A DNA stretch of 64,000 bases. It comes from Euglena gracilis. Lineage: Eukaryota > Euglenida > Euglenophyceae > Euglenales. Below are positions 11,811-23,070 of this stretch, piece by piece (the stretch's first letter is position 1; each line of letters opens with the position of its first letter). The stretch is from contig CP154954.1 in assembly GCA_039621445.1 (NCBI GenBank), forward strand, positions 17,266,589-17,330,588, written 5' to 3'. The notes beneath the pieces were generated by a model. That model was not told where the DNA came from. It made no database searches and worked only from the letters and a program-made list of their open reading frames with translations. Made by a program: the position numbers and the translations under genes.

Positions 11811-11903
11811 ACAGTTGTTGAAACCGTGTATTAGGGGCTCTGGCTTCCCGCCCGTTCATGGACGCATGGTCATTTGTGACTCCTCTATGCAGATTTCTTC
11901 TAA

Positions 11904-13552
11904 ATGAACGCCGGTCAGGTTGCTACCGTTTGCACCAGTGCACTGCCCCAACCCCCCACACCAGCTGAATTCTTTGCTGGCCTTGAGGCTGCCGACGCAC
12001 CTCGGAAAACAGCAGAATGCCATATAAAATTGTTTTGGGGATACGTTTGTCGACAGTTGCCCCACTGGTGGATTGGCAAAAAACAAAATAGTGGCTCTTG
12101 CAGTTGCGCGGGATTTCCAAAAGGTTTGCGAACTACGTGGGGCAACGTTTGACTTTCTGGATGACTGGCTGGTGGCATTTGCCTTCTGGACGGTAAAAGT
12201 CACGTGCCTTTTTGATCACGGTGACGAGAAGCAACAGGCAGCCGCCGTCCAGCGAAACAAAAACCAAAACAAAAAGCGTAACAGTGCAATCAACAGAATG
12301 CCAAGCAACCGCTCCGGGAGCAGCTTATGCTGCCCCGTGACAACCCCAAAATTTGTGGGGTGGAGACATGGCAGCGGCAACTGGCACTGCTGCCAGATGC
12401 CGCTAATCCCTCCTTACCATTCTGGTGCTCCTGCAAAATTATCTGCAAAATTCCGGTCCCGTCAAGGCATAGTGGGCCGGCCTGTTTTTTTTGACGTTGT
12501 TTTTTTTGTTTTTTTTAATTTTAACAATGTTTTTTTTAAAAAAAAAACAAAAAAAAACGCCCACTAGGTTTTGCATGGAAAATTTTTTGAATGAACATTT
12601 TCAATCATTTTTGGCAATTTCTGGGTAATTTCTGCCAAAAACTTCCTTCCACAAAAATGAAAAAAAAGTCATAAAATTCCATTTTTGTTGCATTTTGGAT
12701 GTTTTTGACCATTTTTGGCAGTTTTTGAACTGAGTAGGATTCAAAATATGGTTTGGGTGTTTCATAACGAGTTTTTTCAATGAAATTTTCCTTTTGTTTT
12801 TTTTGATGTTTTTTTTACTGTTTTTTTTTAAAAAAAACAAAAAAAATGCCCACTATGCGTCAAGGCAACTTATGCAACGTTTCCTGGGGCAGCCAATTGG
12901 GCGCGGGACGTGCTTGACCGGCCAAATTGTCTTCAAGGATCTGGCCCGCCGTCCGGTGGTGTCTGCTTTGGTGGACGAGTTGGGGTCGCATCGGGCGGCA
13001 AAGGCTGTGGGCATGTGCCCACGCAATACGGAAAAGTATTATCGTGCTCCCCAAGACGACACTTGTCGTCAGGCAGCGCAAGCTCTCCAAAACGTGTACA
13101 TTTTTACATTTTAATTTCACCTCGCATACACGTATTCCTTTAGCAGAGGCGGCTGCCCACGGACATTCCCAGTTCTACCCGAACCTTATTGACGCCGAAG
13201 AAAGAAGAGCCACGGGTTGTGGAACTGTTGGACAGTTCGGATGACGAGGTTTTGCAGATTCACCAGCTTGAAAATTCATTTTCCACTCACTCGAGGTCAT
13301 TGTGGACGGCGGTGTTGCACCACCTGTCCCACTTCCTAAAGAGGATCCCCTGCCGGCTAAGCATCTCCAATGCTCCAGCGGTGAAGCCAGAGGAGGTAAA
13401 AATCCCGTTTGACGGCAGTTTTACACTACTGTCTTCAGGAGCCGGCTGACCAGAGGCTGACAATCGACGACCTGTCGCATTACAGGCAACAATTAGCTAA
13501 AAATAAATTCGAATATAACGCCTTCGCGTTCTCTGAGCAGGGTCGTTTATAA
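11904..13552 (+). pseudogene. Broken transposon gene related to the zinc-finger ORF at 8.9 kb
   Basis: The product starts MNAGQVATVC. It contains TPAEFFAGLEAADAP and, after a frame change near 12,070, ARDFQKVCELRG and FLDDWLVAFAFWTVKVTCLF. These align with the smaller ORF at 8,942-9,427. After another frame change it has EQLMLPRDNPKICGVETWQ and WCSCK, where a 390-bp element is inserted (12,468-12,857). The frame then resumes with FLGQPIGRGTCLTGQIVF and a helix-turn-helix-like block (LVDELGSHRAAKAVGM). Two short introns are likely (13,094-13,143 and 13,396-13,438, both GT...AG). The C-terminus has an acidic VVELLDSSDDE stretch resembling a SUMO-interacting motif, and the stop is at 13,552. The alternative exon reading around 13,260-13,310 is ambiguous. 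Confidence 0.6.
12460..12865. mobile_element. 390-bp nested element with 8-bp target duplication
   Basis: The element spans 12,468-12,857 with terminal inverted repeats CATAGTGGGC/GCCCACTATG. It is flanked by direct repeats CGTCAAGG at 12,460-12,467 and 12,858-12,865. Internally it has long T-runs near each end that pair with A-runs. An 8-bp duplication is typical of hAT-like elements. No ORF of its own is evident, so it is a miniature, non-autonomous copy. Confidence 0.88.
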
Positions 13553-13639
13553 TTTGTCTCAATTTTCCCCCACCCCGCACCTCCCTGTTAAAATAAACTG
13601 TCCCTGTTTTCGCCCTTCCAACGCCGCAGTGCCAAACGG

Positions 13640-14580
13640 TAGACTGGGGGGGGGGGGGTAGTGGGTAGTCGGCCGACTAGTCGGCCGACCAATTGGGTAG
13701 TCGACTACCCACTCTAATGTACTAACGGGTCAAAACCGCCGACTTTTAAGCCCCCCCCTGGGAAATTTTTTTGTCCAAATCACCTCAACACCAGTCAAAA
13801 CCCACCCAAATGGCTCCAGAACCCCCCAATCGGGGGTGAATATGCAAAAAAATTGGGGGAAAATATCCATTTTGGGCCACTTTTGACAAAAGTACACCTC
13901 TCCCCATTTTCAATATAAGTCAAAATTTGCACAAAAAAAGGTCTTATCAAGCCAAGTCTATTGCCAACATAGAAGGGATTTTGTTATTTGAGGGGGGGGT
14001 GCGGGGGGGGGGGCGGAGCCCCCCCGCCTATGCCAAAGTGAGCCACAAAAACGACTTAGCCCCCGAGTATGTTGCCAACACAGAAGGGATTTTGTTATTT
14101 GAGGCTCGGATTGGGGTGGAGGGGGGAGTTTTCTGCCTCTCGTGATACAGAATGCTTGCATTCCTGAAGGATTTTCATGTAATCCCTGTTTCATCAGTGG
14201 TTTTTTACCCCTCCGGACCCCCATCAAGGACCCACCGACCCCCCACTGACCAAAGATTTCCATCTGGGGGTGTTTATTTAGGCGTAAGACACCTATTTGG
14301 ACCCATCCGGACCATTTCCGGGTGATTTGGGCCCGCCACAGACCATTTTTATGACCGCCGACTAGCCACCGACTAGTTTGCATTGGATTTTGTTCATGGG
14401 GGGGGCTTAAAAGTCGGCGGTTTTGACCCGTTAGTACATTAGAGTGGGTAGTCGGCCGACTAGTTGGCCGACTACGCACTACCCCCCCCCCCATGTCTCG
14501 CCGACCAGCTACCGACTAGGCCTAGTCGGCGGACCAATTGGGAGTCGGCCGACTACCCACTACCCCCCCCCCCCAGTCTA
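13640..14580. mobile_element. 937-bp foldback (MITE-like) element, TA-flanked
   Basis: The outer arms run from 13,642 (GACTGGGGGGG...) to 14,578 and are inverted over at least 37 bp, including TAGTGGGTAGTCGGCCGACT. A second inverted pair, 13,690-13,757 against 14,400-14,460, is nearly perfect. TA lies at each boundary (13,640-13,641 and 14,579-14,580). The interior has a direct repeat (13,958-13,990 and 14,070-14,104, containing GAAGGGATTTTGTTATTTGA). No ORF with protein character was seen. Confidence 0.8.
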
Positions 14581-14927
14581 CCGCCTTGCGCCCAACGCCG
14601 CCAACTGCGGCGTTGCCCGTCGACTTGTCCAACGCTCCGAACCCCTTCCGCCCCCAGCCGGGATTTTTGGGCTTCGGCGCTTCGGCGCCAAAAGAAATGG
14701 CCACTTCAAGGGGGGTAAACCAAAGTTGCCAAAAATTATCCACACCGAGGGGGGACACTTTGAGGGGGGGGGTGAGGGTGCCCACAACGTTGCACATAGC
14801 CGGAGAGAGATATGCTCGCGATCGTCGGATGAGACAAGAACAGAGTCGAAATTCGTGGTCATTTCTGGCACTGCTTTATTTGAGAAACACATTGAACAAT
14901 ACAATAAATATTCTTTTTCTTCTGGCC

Positions 14928-15165
14928 AGTTTTGGGCCAAAGGTGCTGGCCAGTTTTGGGCCAGATGTGATGGACACTTTTGCAAATGGAGAATGCCACG
15001 GGGGTTGGCCAGCTCTGGGCCACAGGTGGTGGTCAATTTTGTGCCACCTGTGGTGGCCATTTTGGGCCAGAGATGGTGGCCACTTTTGCACCACAGGTGG
15101 TGGCCACTTTTGGGCTAGAGACGGTGGCCAGTTTGGGGCCAGAGATGGTGGCAAGTTTTTGGGCA
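14928..15165 (+). repeat. 24-bp minisatellite
   Basis: About ten imperfect copies of a 24-bp unit like GGCCAGTTTTGGGCCAGAGA+TGGT are visible. One copy is expanded near 14,975-15,000. Its translations in both directions are repeat artefacts. Confidence 0.85.
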
Positions 15166-15639
15166 TAGAAAGGGAGGGCAACCATTTAGGGACAGTGTAG
15201 TTTCTATCGAGTCAGCAGACGCTTGCTTGCTTGTTGCCATCGACTGAGAAACGCGGGGTCCATGAATGACGGGGCAGCATTAATGAATGCTCTACTGGTC
15301 TCCCCGTAACATTTTGGACAAAACCGATGTAAATAATTCCCTGGGTTTCTGACTGACAAGGATAAATGTCTGTTTTTTACGATTGAGAAATGTCCTCCTT
15401 TTTGACGACTGGAATGTTGTAATGCGTAATTATACTGTCGGTAATAAACACAGAATGCAAAATACCATTACTCCCCCTTTAACGACCCCCCCCCCTAAAT
15501 GACCCTCCGGGGTGGGGGCCCAGACAATGGAAATTTTTTCAAGAAAAAAGTCTTCAAAAACCACCGATCTTTTTGAAATTTTTAGAAAAGGGAGTTTTCC
15601 TTCTGGTAGAAATGGTGCCAGAGAAAGGCATGAAGCAAG

Positions 15640-15960
15640 CAAGCAATTTGGAACAACAGCCGCCTGGCCGAGGGATTCCGACTCCACCTACCAAATCGTC
15701 ATCGAGGGCCAGCCAGTCTGGTTCACGCGTCACTGCCTGGAAGTGGTCGGAGATGGCAACGTTCAGGACACTGCTGCCAACAGCGTGGACCAAAACTGTT
15801 GCTGTTTTTTTGCTGCTCAATGCAAAGTGCCCTGTCGCTGGGGGTGGGGACAGCTGCACCATCACAGGCTGCCGAGTACGAATGCGGAAAGCGGAAGAGA
15901 TTCGAGAAGCCCTGCACATAAGTGCCTTCATCAAATCACCAGTATCCCTCATAAAAGAAT
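15640..15960 (-). CDS. Candidate exon(s), minus strand, unrecognised
   Basis: The reverse strand reads DTGDLMKALMCRASRISSAF, then RTRQPVMVQLSPPPATGHFA, then KTATVLVHAVGSSVLNVAIS and an acidic LALDDDLVGG. The alternating hydrophobic pattern suggests a beta-rich or membrane-proximal domain. A competing plus-strand frame over the same bases is also open. No family is recognised. Confidence 0.4.
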
Positions 15961-15999
15961 ACGCGAACTCCCAGAAGACCACTTTGACCTTTTTTTGAA

Positions 16000-16660
16000 A
16001 ATGTTTGAGTGCCTTTTTTTGCTTAAAATTTTTTATTCCTCACCCTGGGCTAAAGCACCATTTTTCTGTGAAAAGTTGAATCTTCCCATCCAGGCTCATG
16101 CTTAGTCGGGTGCCTGGGACCCAGAAAAATTTCATTGAAAATGGCTTTTTCCGGGCCGCTGGCGCCAGGGTTGGAGGGGGGTACCTGCCATGGGCAGGCC
16201 CGACCCCCCCCAGGGGCGGGTTGGATCAGGTGCTCTGGGGTGCCTGCCCCTAGCACCCACCTACCCCGTGGGGCCCTGGACCCCTACCCCCCTCCCCCGG
16301 GGTATACCTGCTAGGGGCAGGCACCCTATAGCACCCACCGTCGGTAAGCACAAGCACGTTCCCATCATCAAATTCTCCCAAAATAATATTATTTCATCAT
16401 TTTTCCGTCGGTTTTTTCCCATCTTTTTTGTTTCCTGCCATTTTTGTATGGATTGTATGCACGTTTCACCTTCGAACTCTCTTAAACTGAAAATTCAAAA
16501 CCCCCTGTGGAAGCAACTCGCTACAGGTGTAGAGAACGTATACCACAAAAAAATCAAAAAAGTATTGTTGAGATTTGCGAAGTAGCCCGTCGTTTTCATT
16601 TTGTTCATTACGTTTCCAATTTATTCCCGGACTGTGATAATAACTGGGCTCTGCTCTCTG
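16000..16660. other. No supported gene; dispersed repeat copy
   Basis: Bases 16,130-16,350 contain the dispersed CATTGAAAATGGC-type motif also found at the left end and near 46,500, with G/C runs and several CCTGCC blocks. No coding feature was identified. Confidence 0.45.
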
Positions 16661-16863
16661 CTGATTAATCTTTCAGGATTTGAGCAAGTGAATATACGCT
16701 CCCAACCATAGAGTCATTTGACACCTGTGAGACCCCAACCCCGGTGGGTATTCGAGAGTGAGTTGGAGTTGAGTGGGTTGGAGCTGCGGTACCCCCTCCT
16801 TGAACACGGATGCGCGTATGGCAGAGCCCGCCGTGGAGGCGGCCGCGCTCGCCGCGCTCGCCA

Positions 16864-16974
16864 CGGGAGGGCACCGTGCAGCGCTACACCGCCGCGGAGG
16901 AGAAGTACCTGGTGGACTTCGGCGGCGCAAACTCGCACTGGGTGCCGCGCTCCGCTTTCAACGTGGCCCTCGAG
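16864..16974 (+). CDS. Exon of a Tudor/MIB-like domain protein
   Basis: The block translates as EGTVQRYTAAEEKYLVDF then GGANSHWVPRSAFNVAL, and ends at a textbook donor (GA|GTGAGG). The pattern G-x-V-x4-Y-x-V-D-F...WV resembles small beta-barrel modules such as Tudor, agenet or MIB repeats. An ATG with MAEPAVEAAALAALATG lies just upstream in another frame, so the first-exon structure is unresolved. It is followed 1.3 kb downstream on the same strand by a MIB/HERC2 exon, consistent with one gene. Confidence 0.45.
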
Positions 16975-18295
16975 TGAGGTGGCATTGAGCACACAACCTG
17001 GGCTTTTTTTGGATTCCCAAGGTCGCGCATTTATGATAATTTTTTTGTTTCATGCAATTTTACATCAATTTGAGACTGAGACGTCCTCGAAGGTGCAGCG
17101 CCATGGATAGGCAGTTGTCCCCCCCCTGTGCTGCCCTGTGCTGCTTGTCACTTGGCAACTTCCTGGGGGCAGGGCTGCGCGGGAATACAAAACCTGATGG
17201 GTGGGGGGTGTCGACCCCCCACCAGGCGTTTCAGTACAGCCTCCTTCCTGGGGGAGATTTGTTACGTTTGTGACTGTACGGACCCCTCCTATTCGAGGGG
17301 AGATTCTGAACGGGCTAACTTTTGGACATATATGCACACAAGTCTTGAAGATGCCAAAGAGGTTTTTCAATGCATCGGCTGTCTTCACCTGGAATTGTCC
17401 ATTTGCTGTCTTGCTGTGTATCAGGGTCCCCATGTAATCCTTGCTTGGCCACTTTGTGGTGTTCGCAATATTTTTTTTGGCGAACCGGCAGGGCGATCCA
17501 GAATGGACGGGATTTTTTTCCCCTTCCGTCAAGGAACATCCCTTGCCTTAGGAACGACCATTGGCTGTGGTCGATCTGGTCGCAAATAAAAGTTGAAAAA
17601 CACAAAAAAAATTTGCCGTTTTGGCCGGATGGGCGATGGGTAAGGATGGCAACATGACGACAACTCACTTTTTCCCTGAAAAGTCGGCCCATTTTCGCCA
17701 AAAACATTGACATTTATTTGTAGTTTTTCCTGTGAGCTTTTTTATATATATTGAATGTGCTGAAATGGGAATTTTTTGTTTTGCCAAAGAACCGCCCTGC
17801 CCCCAGGGGGGATGGGCAGGGTTCGACATGAGGAGGCTGTGGCAGTGGGTGTCCCCTCACCCCCCCCCTTGATCATGTGGGCGGGTTGCCGAGTCCCCCC
17901 AAGGTTTTTGCTCATTCACAATTACATCTTTTTTTTCACCTTTTGCTTGAAAAGTGCCTGAAACACCTTTACTTTGGGTGGTGAGAATTTCCTGCTTGCC
18001 TGGGGATGTCCCCACTCCTCCACTTTGGGGGTGGGACTCAGAAAGACCTGTGAATTCCTATTGAGTATTTTTTTGTTGCCGCTTCAATGCCGATGGTGGC
18101 AAGTACACTCGTTGGCACGTTGGCAACCAGGGGGTTGTATGCCATCCTCTTTTTAAATTCTCTGTGATGCAACCTTCGTTCAACATGTGGTCTGCCTGAA
18201 AATACCAATTCCGTGATCCGATTCCATTAGATTCCTCCCTCACCCCCGCTTTTGACAAAAAAAAGATGATCGTTGAACCACACTCCTGCCAGCAG

Positions 18296-18450
18296 CCGTG
18301 TTATCCGTGGGCCCACGTGGCAGTGGGGTGACCAGGACGGGGGTGCCGGCAACGTGGGGGTGGTGACCGAGGTGGACTTCAACGGCCCCCAGTCGGTCAA
18401 AGTGTCGTGGCGGATCGGACCTTATCAGCATTTCCCTGTTAATTAATAAC
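18296..18450 (+). CDS. MIB/HERC2 domain exon
   Basis: The translation RVIRGPTWQWGDQDGGAGNV followed by GVVTEVDFNGPQ and VKVSWRIGPYQ matches the MIB/HERC2 domain pattern: an R-G-P-x-W-x-W-G-D-Q-D-G-G-x-G core, then a hydrophobic V-T-V strand and a V-x-W strand. This domain is typical of Mind-bomb and HERC2-type ubiquitin ligases and related scaffolds. The acceptor is likely GCCAGCAG just upstream. The domain call is firm. What protein it belongs to is not visible. Confidence 0.7.
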
Positions 18451-19346
18451 ACACACTTCAAGGTATATTGCATGTGCAGCTGCTTGTTGGGCCAGATCAT
18501 ATGAGAAATTCGCCAAGGGTGAATGGGAGTCATTCGAAAATCTACGGTTTCTTATTTATTTGTGGAAATAGCAATTGGTGTAGGCAGTTTCTTCTGGGGT
18601 CCCTGGCATCCTTAAAAATAATATATATACCGTCCATTTCAGCCAGTCCAGAAGCAGTTTGCATTTGGGTTACCCTCCCGGGTCGTATTTTGGGGGTCAT
18701 ATTTTTTGTATTTTTTTTGTCTGGCATTTTATTGCGGATACCATTTCGGAGGTTTGGTTAGTCCTAAACCCTGAGGGTCAACCTACCCCCTACCCCTACC
18801 TACCCCCCGTCAGTAGCGATCTTTTTCCATTTGATGTTTTTTTCCAGACGTTCGCATTCTAACCTCCAGCCTTTTCTTACAACTTCCAACAGTGAGGGTA
18901 AGGGTGGTGGTCAGGGGACCACCCCCAGGGGAGGAAGTTCTGAGGAATCAGGTCCTGGGGGGGGTCTGCTTGCCCCCCATGAAACACCAAGTGCTACCTC
19001 TATGTTTGCTGGTCTGCTGCCTTATTGCTTTTTCCAAGAGTCACTAGTTGAGCACACCGTTTGGTGTTGTTGATATTTGGAAGCAGAAGAGATTACTTGC
19101 CACCTCGGAGAGTAACACATATATGCTTTGCCAATTCAACGTCTTTTTAAGAATGCATTTTTTTTCGGTTGCTTGAGGGATATGCTGCCCCCAACTCCAT
19201 CCACACTTCAAATTACCGACAGACAGATTTGTCACCGGCCCCACCGGAAGCCGGACCTGCAGATTGCAAGCCACCCAACAAAGTTTACAGCCGAGAAGCC
19301 TGCAGCTCAAACAACCTCTCTTCAAGGTTCAATATTTTTAATTCAG

Positions 19347-19348
<2 letters not shown>

Positions 19349-19431
<83 letters not shown>
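19349..19431. repeat. (AT)n microsatellite
   Basis: A pure AT dinucleotide run of about 80 bp. Confidence 0.97.
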
Positions 19432-19436
<5 letters not shown>

Positions 19437-19917
19437 TAATCATATTATATTTATTCATATTCCCTTGCGTGTCAATTTTCTCTGTGCAAAAATATTCATT
19501 TCTTTATATTCTGTTATTTGCAGAATCTAAAGAGGAGGAGGAATTCATCAAAGAAAATATCGGACGAGGTGCTGAACGCCAATCGAACAAGTGCCGAAGC
19601 TCATGGCACCATCAGGTAGGAAAAGAGCTCAATACTACAAAAAACCTGGAAGGGGGGGGGGGCGGGGGGGCAAGGAGGGTATAGGCAAAGGGGGGCAAGG
19701 GGGAAAGCGGGGTAAATGGAGTTAAGGGATCCCCACTTCGTTCCATGCCTTCTTTGTGGGTCGTCAAAGAATAATAAATCACCAATTGCTTGATTCTGAG
19801 GGGAAAAATTATTGGGGAGATGAAATGGTTTTGTGTGCTTCCTTGTCCTGGAAAGGAGTTGGTAAGGAGTTGGACACTTCGCGCGGAAGAATCGGGCATG
19901 GGCCCAGTCGGAGCAGT

Positions 19918-20241
19918 TTATTTTTCCTTCGCGCGGTGGCAGTGCATGCTTTTCATGACGTCCCCGCCTGTGCCACTGGACATGAACTGCCCCTCCTCCC
20001 GGGAGCCGTTCCGGGTGAACACCAAGCCCACGCTGCCGGCAAGCCCCACCTCCCCCAGGTAGTAGTCGAGGGGCAGGTCAGCGAGGGAGAAAACATGCCC
20101 CTCCCATGCAACCCCCAACCAACCGGGGGGGGGGATCATATCCACCCCCTTGACTGTGACCCCCATAAACAGGGGTTGTCGATGGGCAAAAGCATCCGTG
20201 GAGCCGAAATATCCCCCGCCCCCTGAGACCAAGCAAATTAT
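19918..20241 (-). CDS. Exon of a beta-rich domain protein (3' end of a gene)
   Basis: The reverse strand has an open frame of about 100 residues ending in a stop at 19,918. It contains STDAFAHRQPLFMGVTVKGV, GWLGVAWEGHVFSLADLPLD, YYLGEVGLAGSVGLVFTRNG and REEGQFMSSGTGGDVMKSM. The regular hydrophobic/glycine pattern suggests a beta-sandwich such as SPRY- or TLDc-like folds, but I cannot assign it. It lies 400 bp downstream in the same sense as the exon at 20,640-20,822 and probably belongs to the same gene. Confidence 0.55.
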   Translation of the reverse strand: MICLVSGGGGYFGSTDAFAHRQPLFMGVTVKGVDMIPPPGWLGVAWEGHVFSLADLPLDYYLGEVGLAGSVGLVFTRNGSREEGQFMSSGTGGDVMKSMHCHRAKEK

Positions 20242-20280
20242 CGGCAACGATGATTGGAAAATGCACGTGAGCATCAGATG

Positions 20281-20402
20281 GATGGATGGATACCATATGG
20301 AGACATGGATATGTGGATATATGTATATACAGATATATGGATATATGGATATATGGATATGGATATGTGGAATATGGATATATGCCATATGGAGATATGC
20401 CA
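20281..20402. repeat. ATGGATAT-type satellite
   Basis: Interrupted tandem repeats of GGATAT/ATGGAT hexamers. Confidence 0.85.
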
Positions 20403-20639
20403 TTCACACTCACAGGGGCATCTGGACTCAGAAGAAATGCTCACCACTGGCCTGGTTGCCGCACCCAGGCAGCAGCTGCCGCTCGTCCGTGCCAGAGATT
20501 TGCTGGGAGGGCAAATGATCCACCACACCATTTGTTTCAACCACCCCAGCCCGGGAAACTGTCACCGGACCCCTCAGAAGTCCTTCTGACCGATTTTCCA
20601 TCATGACATGTGAATAACTGCAGTGACAGTGTTATGTGG

Positions 20640-20822
20640 GGGGGGTAACAAAAAGAACTGGACGCTTTGCAAAGCCTGCGGACTGCCAAGCAAAGGCCTG
20701 GCTCCTGATGTCCAGCACAACACCGACCGCGAAGGGGCGGTCCAGGTTCACCGCCAGGACCTGCAGGCGAATGGAGTGTCGGCCGTTGGCCATGAACGTT
20801 TGCTTGGTGATCGTCGTGCTAT
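20640..20822 (-). CDS. Exon, minus strand, beta-rich protein
   Basis: The reverse strand encodes [39 protein letters not shown] and [15 protein letters not shown]. The pattern [10 protein letters not shown]...FAVGVVLDI is reminiscent of the first strands of SPRY/B30.2 domains, but this is a weak resemblance. The exon abuts the long (GA)n tract on its upstream side, so its 5' boundary may have been eroded. It likely pairs with the exon at 19,918-20,241. Confidence 0.5.
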
Positions 20823-20852
20823 TTGTCGACCTGACACGGGGGCAGGCACCGG

Positions 20853-21262
<410 letters not shown>

Positions 21263-21660
21263 TTTACGCAGTGACCCTGCGTCCCATGGAGCTTTCCATG
21301 GCATTTTTCCCAGAATTGCATGGCGCGGTTGTTTCGCACCCCCATGCCTCGCCCCCAGCGCCCCATTTTGTGGGCTAAACCCGCGGCAGTTCTGCTGAGC
21401 AACCGGGGGCTCAGGCCACCCCCTCCCCCAGGGGTTGGTGCTGCGACCCCAGGACCGGCGGCTTAATTTGGGTACTCGCGCCCCAAGCCTTCGGGTGCCG
21501 TCCGTATTTTTTTGGCAATTTTTGCCTCTTTCCACACCGAAAGGGCCTTGTCTCGCCCTCCCCAAAGGGTGCTGTCCCGGAGGGTGCCCCGTAGGTAGTG
21601 GACCATTTTTCCGTCCCGCGCTGCCTTGTTTTTGGGGCCGGTTTTTTTCAGCCCCCCCCC

Positions 21661-21925
21661 CCCTCCCCCACCCCCGGGAGGGTGACGCAGAGCTCGGTTG
21701 TAACGGTCTGCACCACACAGACAAGAGCGGTCGGGGACGAGGGTTGGCAGGGTCGTCACCCCTGACGATGCCCCACCTGCCAGCCTGGGGCGAAACCGCA
21801 ACACAGACTGACAACACACGCGCCCACACCGACTGACAACACACTTCCCCCACAAGCACACACTCTCGGGTCGGCAAGGAGTTCCCCCCAAGGAGTTCCC
21901 CCAGCAACACCGATTCAGAAGAGAG
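21661..21925. repeat. 265-bp direct repeat, copy 2
   Basis: Second copy of the repeat at 20,998-21,262, followed by a short (GA)n run. Confidence 0.9.
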
Positions 21926-22289
21926 AGAGAGAGAGGTCGGAACGAGTTATTTGCCGAAGGACCAGGCTTCTATTTAACAACCACGGGGGAGGGGGTGCCT
22001 TCTGCTGTGTGGGACCTGCCCAAAAGAAGCTGTTTCTGAAATCATACAAAAACAATGAACAAACCTGTATGCAATGGCTAACCCGAACTTAGATCCTAAC
22101 CCGAAACCACACATAAAGAAAAAGCATCAGCGCAAAAATAGGCGGCATCGGAGTAGGTCACAGAAGAGGAACCCAATCACTGCGTTCACTACTGGACCCC
22201 GGGGGGGTTGTAACAGACGCCACGTTCCCGTCGGATGACACTTGTCGTGAACAAATCAAACCCTGTGTCCTGGAGATCTTTCAACCTTG

Positions 22290-22575
22290 ATACAGATGAG
22301 ATGTGAAATGACACAGCAAATTGCACTTTTCCCGGTGCGAAAATCGCGTACCACAAACAATCCTATGTGAAAGAGTGGATCCCACCTCATGCAATATGCA
22401 TCTGAAATCGGACCCGATATCCCCCTCCGAGCCTGGCCAGTACGCGACGGTATCAGCATTGGTGCAGTCCACGCTCTTCAGGGTGTCTTTGAAATTCCAC
22501 TTCCCCCGGAACGGCTTCCCTTCCTCCAATGTGTCCTGGAGGACCCGCTCCAAACGGTCGGCCATCGTCCAGGGG
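22290..22575 (-). CDS. Repeated exon family, copy 1 (KPF...SVDC...DTVAYW)
   Basis: The reverse strand encodes MADRLERVLQDTLEEGKPF, then KWNFKDTLKSVDCTNADTV and AYWPGSEGD. It is followed by a cysteine-rich stretch to about 22,290. An acceptor-like CCCTCACGCAG precedes the coding part. A strongly similar unit lies at 40,960-41,115 and a degenerate one at 42,529-42,640, with similarity extending into the upstream flank. The unit could be a duplicated exon of one protein family or part of a dispersed mobile repeat. The function is not recognised. Confidence 0.5.
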
Positions 22576-22878
22576 TGTGGTGTGTGGAGCACAGAACCCT
22601 GCGTGAGGGGAACGAGATAAATGGGAGGGCTGCCCTGTGTTTCTGTGACAACACACTGGCCCTGGCCCAGCCCACCAATGCAGCAACGATGGCACCCACT
22701 CGGTGTAAAAGAAGCTTGCTCCCTTTGAGGGTGGTGGGGTAACAGCCTTATTTTGGTCAGTTGTGTGCCCGAGATCTGAATAATAGCTCGGCACTCTCTG
22801 AAACGGGCATCCATCACCATTGAACAAAAGTAGGAGTAGGAACTTGAAACAGAACAGAAAATGAGACAGAATGTGTTG

Positions 22879-23070
22879 CTATGAATAAGACGAATTCAAA
22901 TTGGTAAAAATCAGGGCAAGGATTTCTGCTGGTACCAAAAGAGCATCCGCTTTTACATCTCTAACAATCTGGACAAAATAATGAGAGCCAAAAATGTAAA
23001 CATCCTGAACATCCTCATTTTGAAGTAATTTGTTTTTTACCCGTATTATCATTTTTGGGGGCTGCAACGA
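22879..23070 (-). CDS. Candidate terminal exon, minus strand
   Basis: The reverse strand frame contains KMIIRVKNKLLQNEDVQDVY, IFGSHYFVQIVRDVKADAL and LVPAEILALIFTNLNSSYS before a stop at 22,879. It is AT-rich but well balanced and amphipathic, unlike the surrounding T-run shadows. No domain is recognised. Confidence 0.4.
   Translation of the reverse strand, partial: SLQPPKMIIRVKNKLLQNEDVQDVYIFGSHYFVQIVRDVKADALLVPAEILALIFTNLNSSYS

Noticed and set aside
12960-13090. Tyrosine-recombinase C-terminal motif in ...HRAAKAVGM...TEKYYRAP
   Set aside because: The spacing loosely recalls the H...GH...Y pattern, but the upstream R and HxxR are missing. A helix-turn-helix reading fits better.
14876-15181. 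Repetitive WPPSLAQ protein on the minus strand
   Set aside because: It follows exactly the 24-bp minisatellite, and the plus-strand frames are equally repetitive. There is no start context or splice support.
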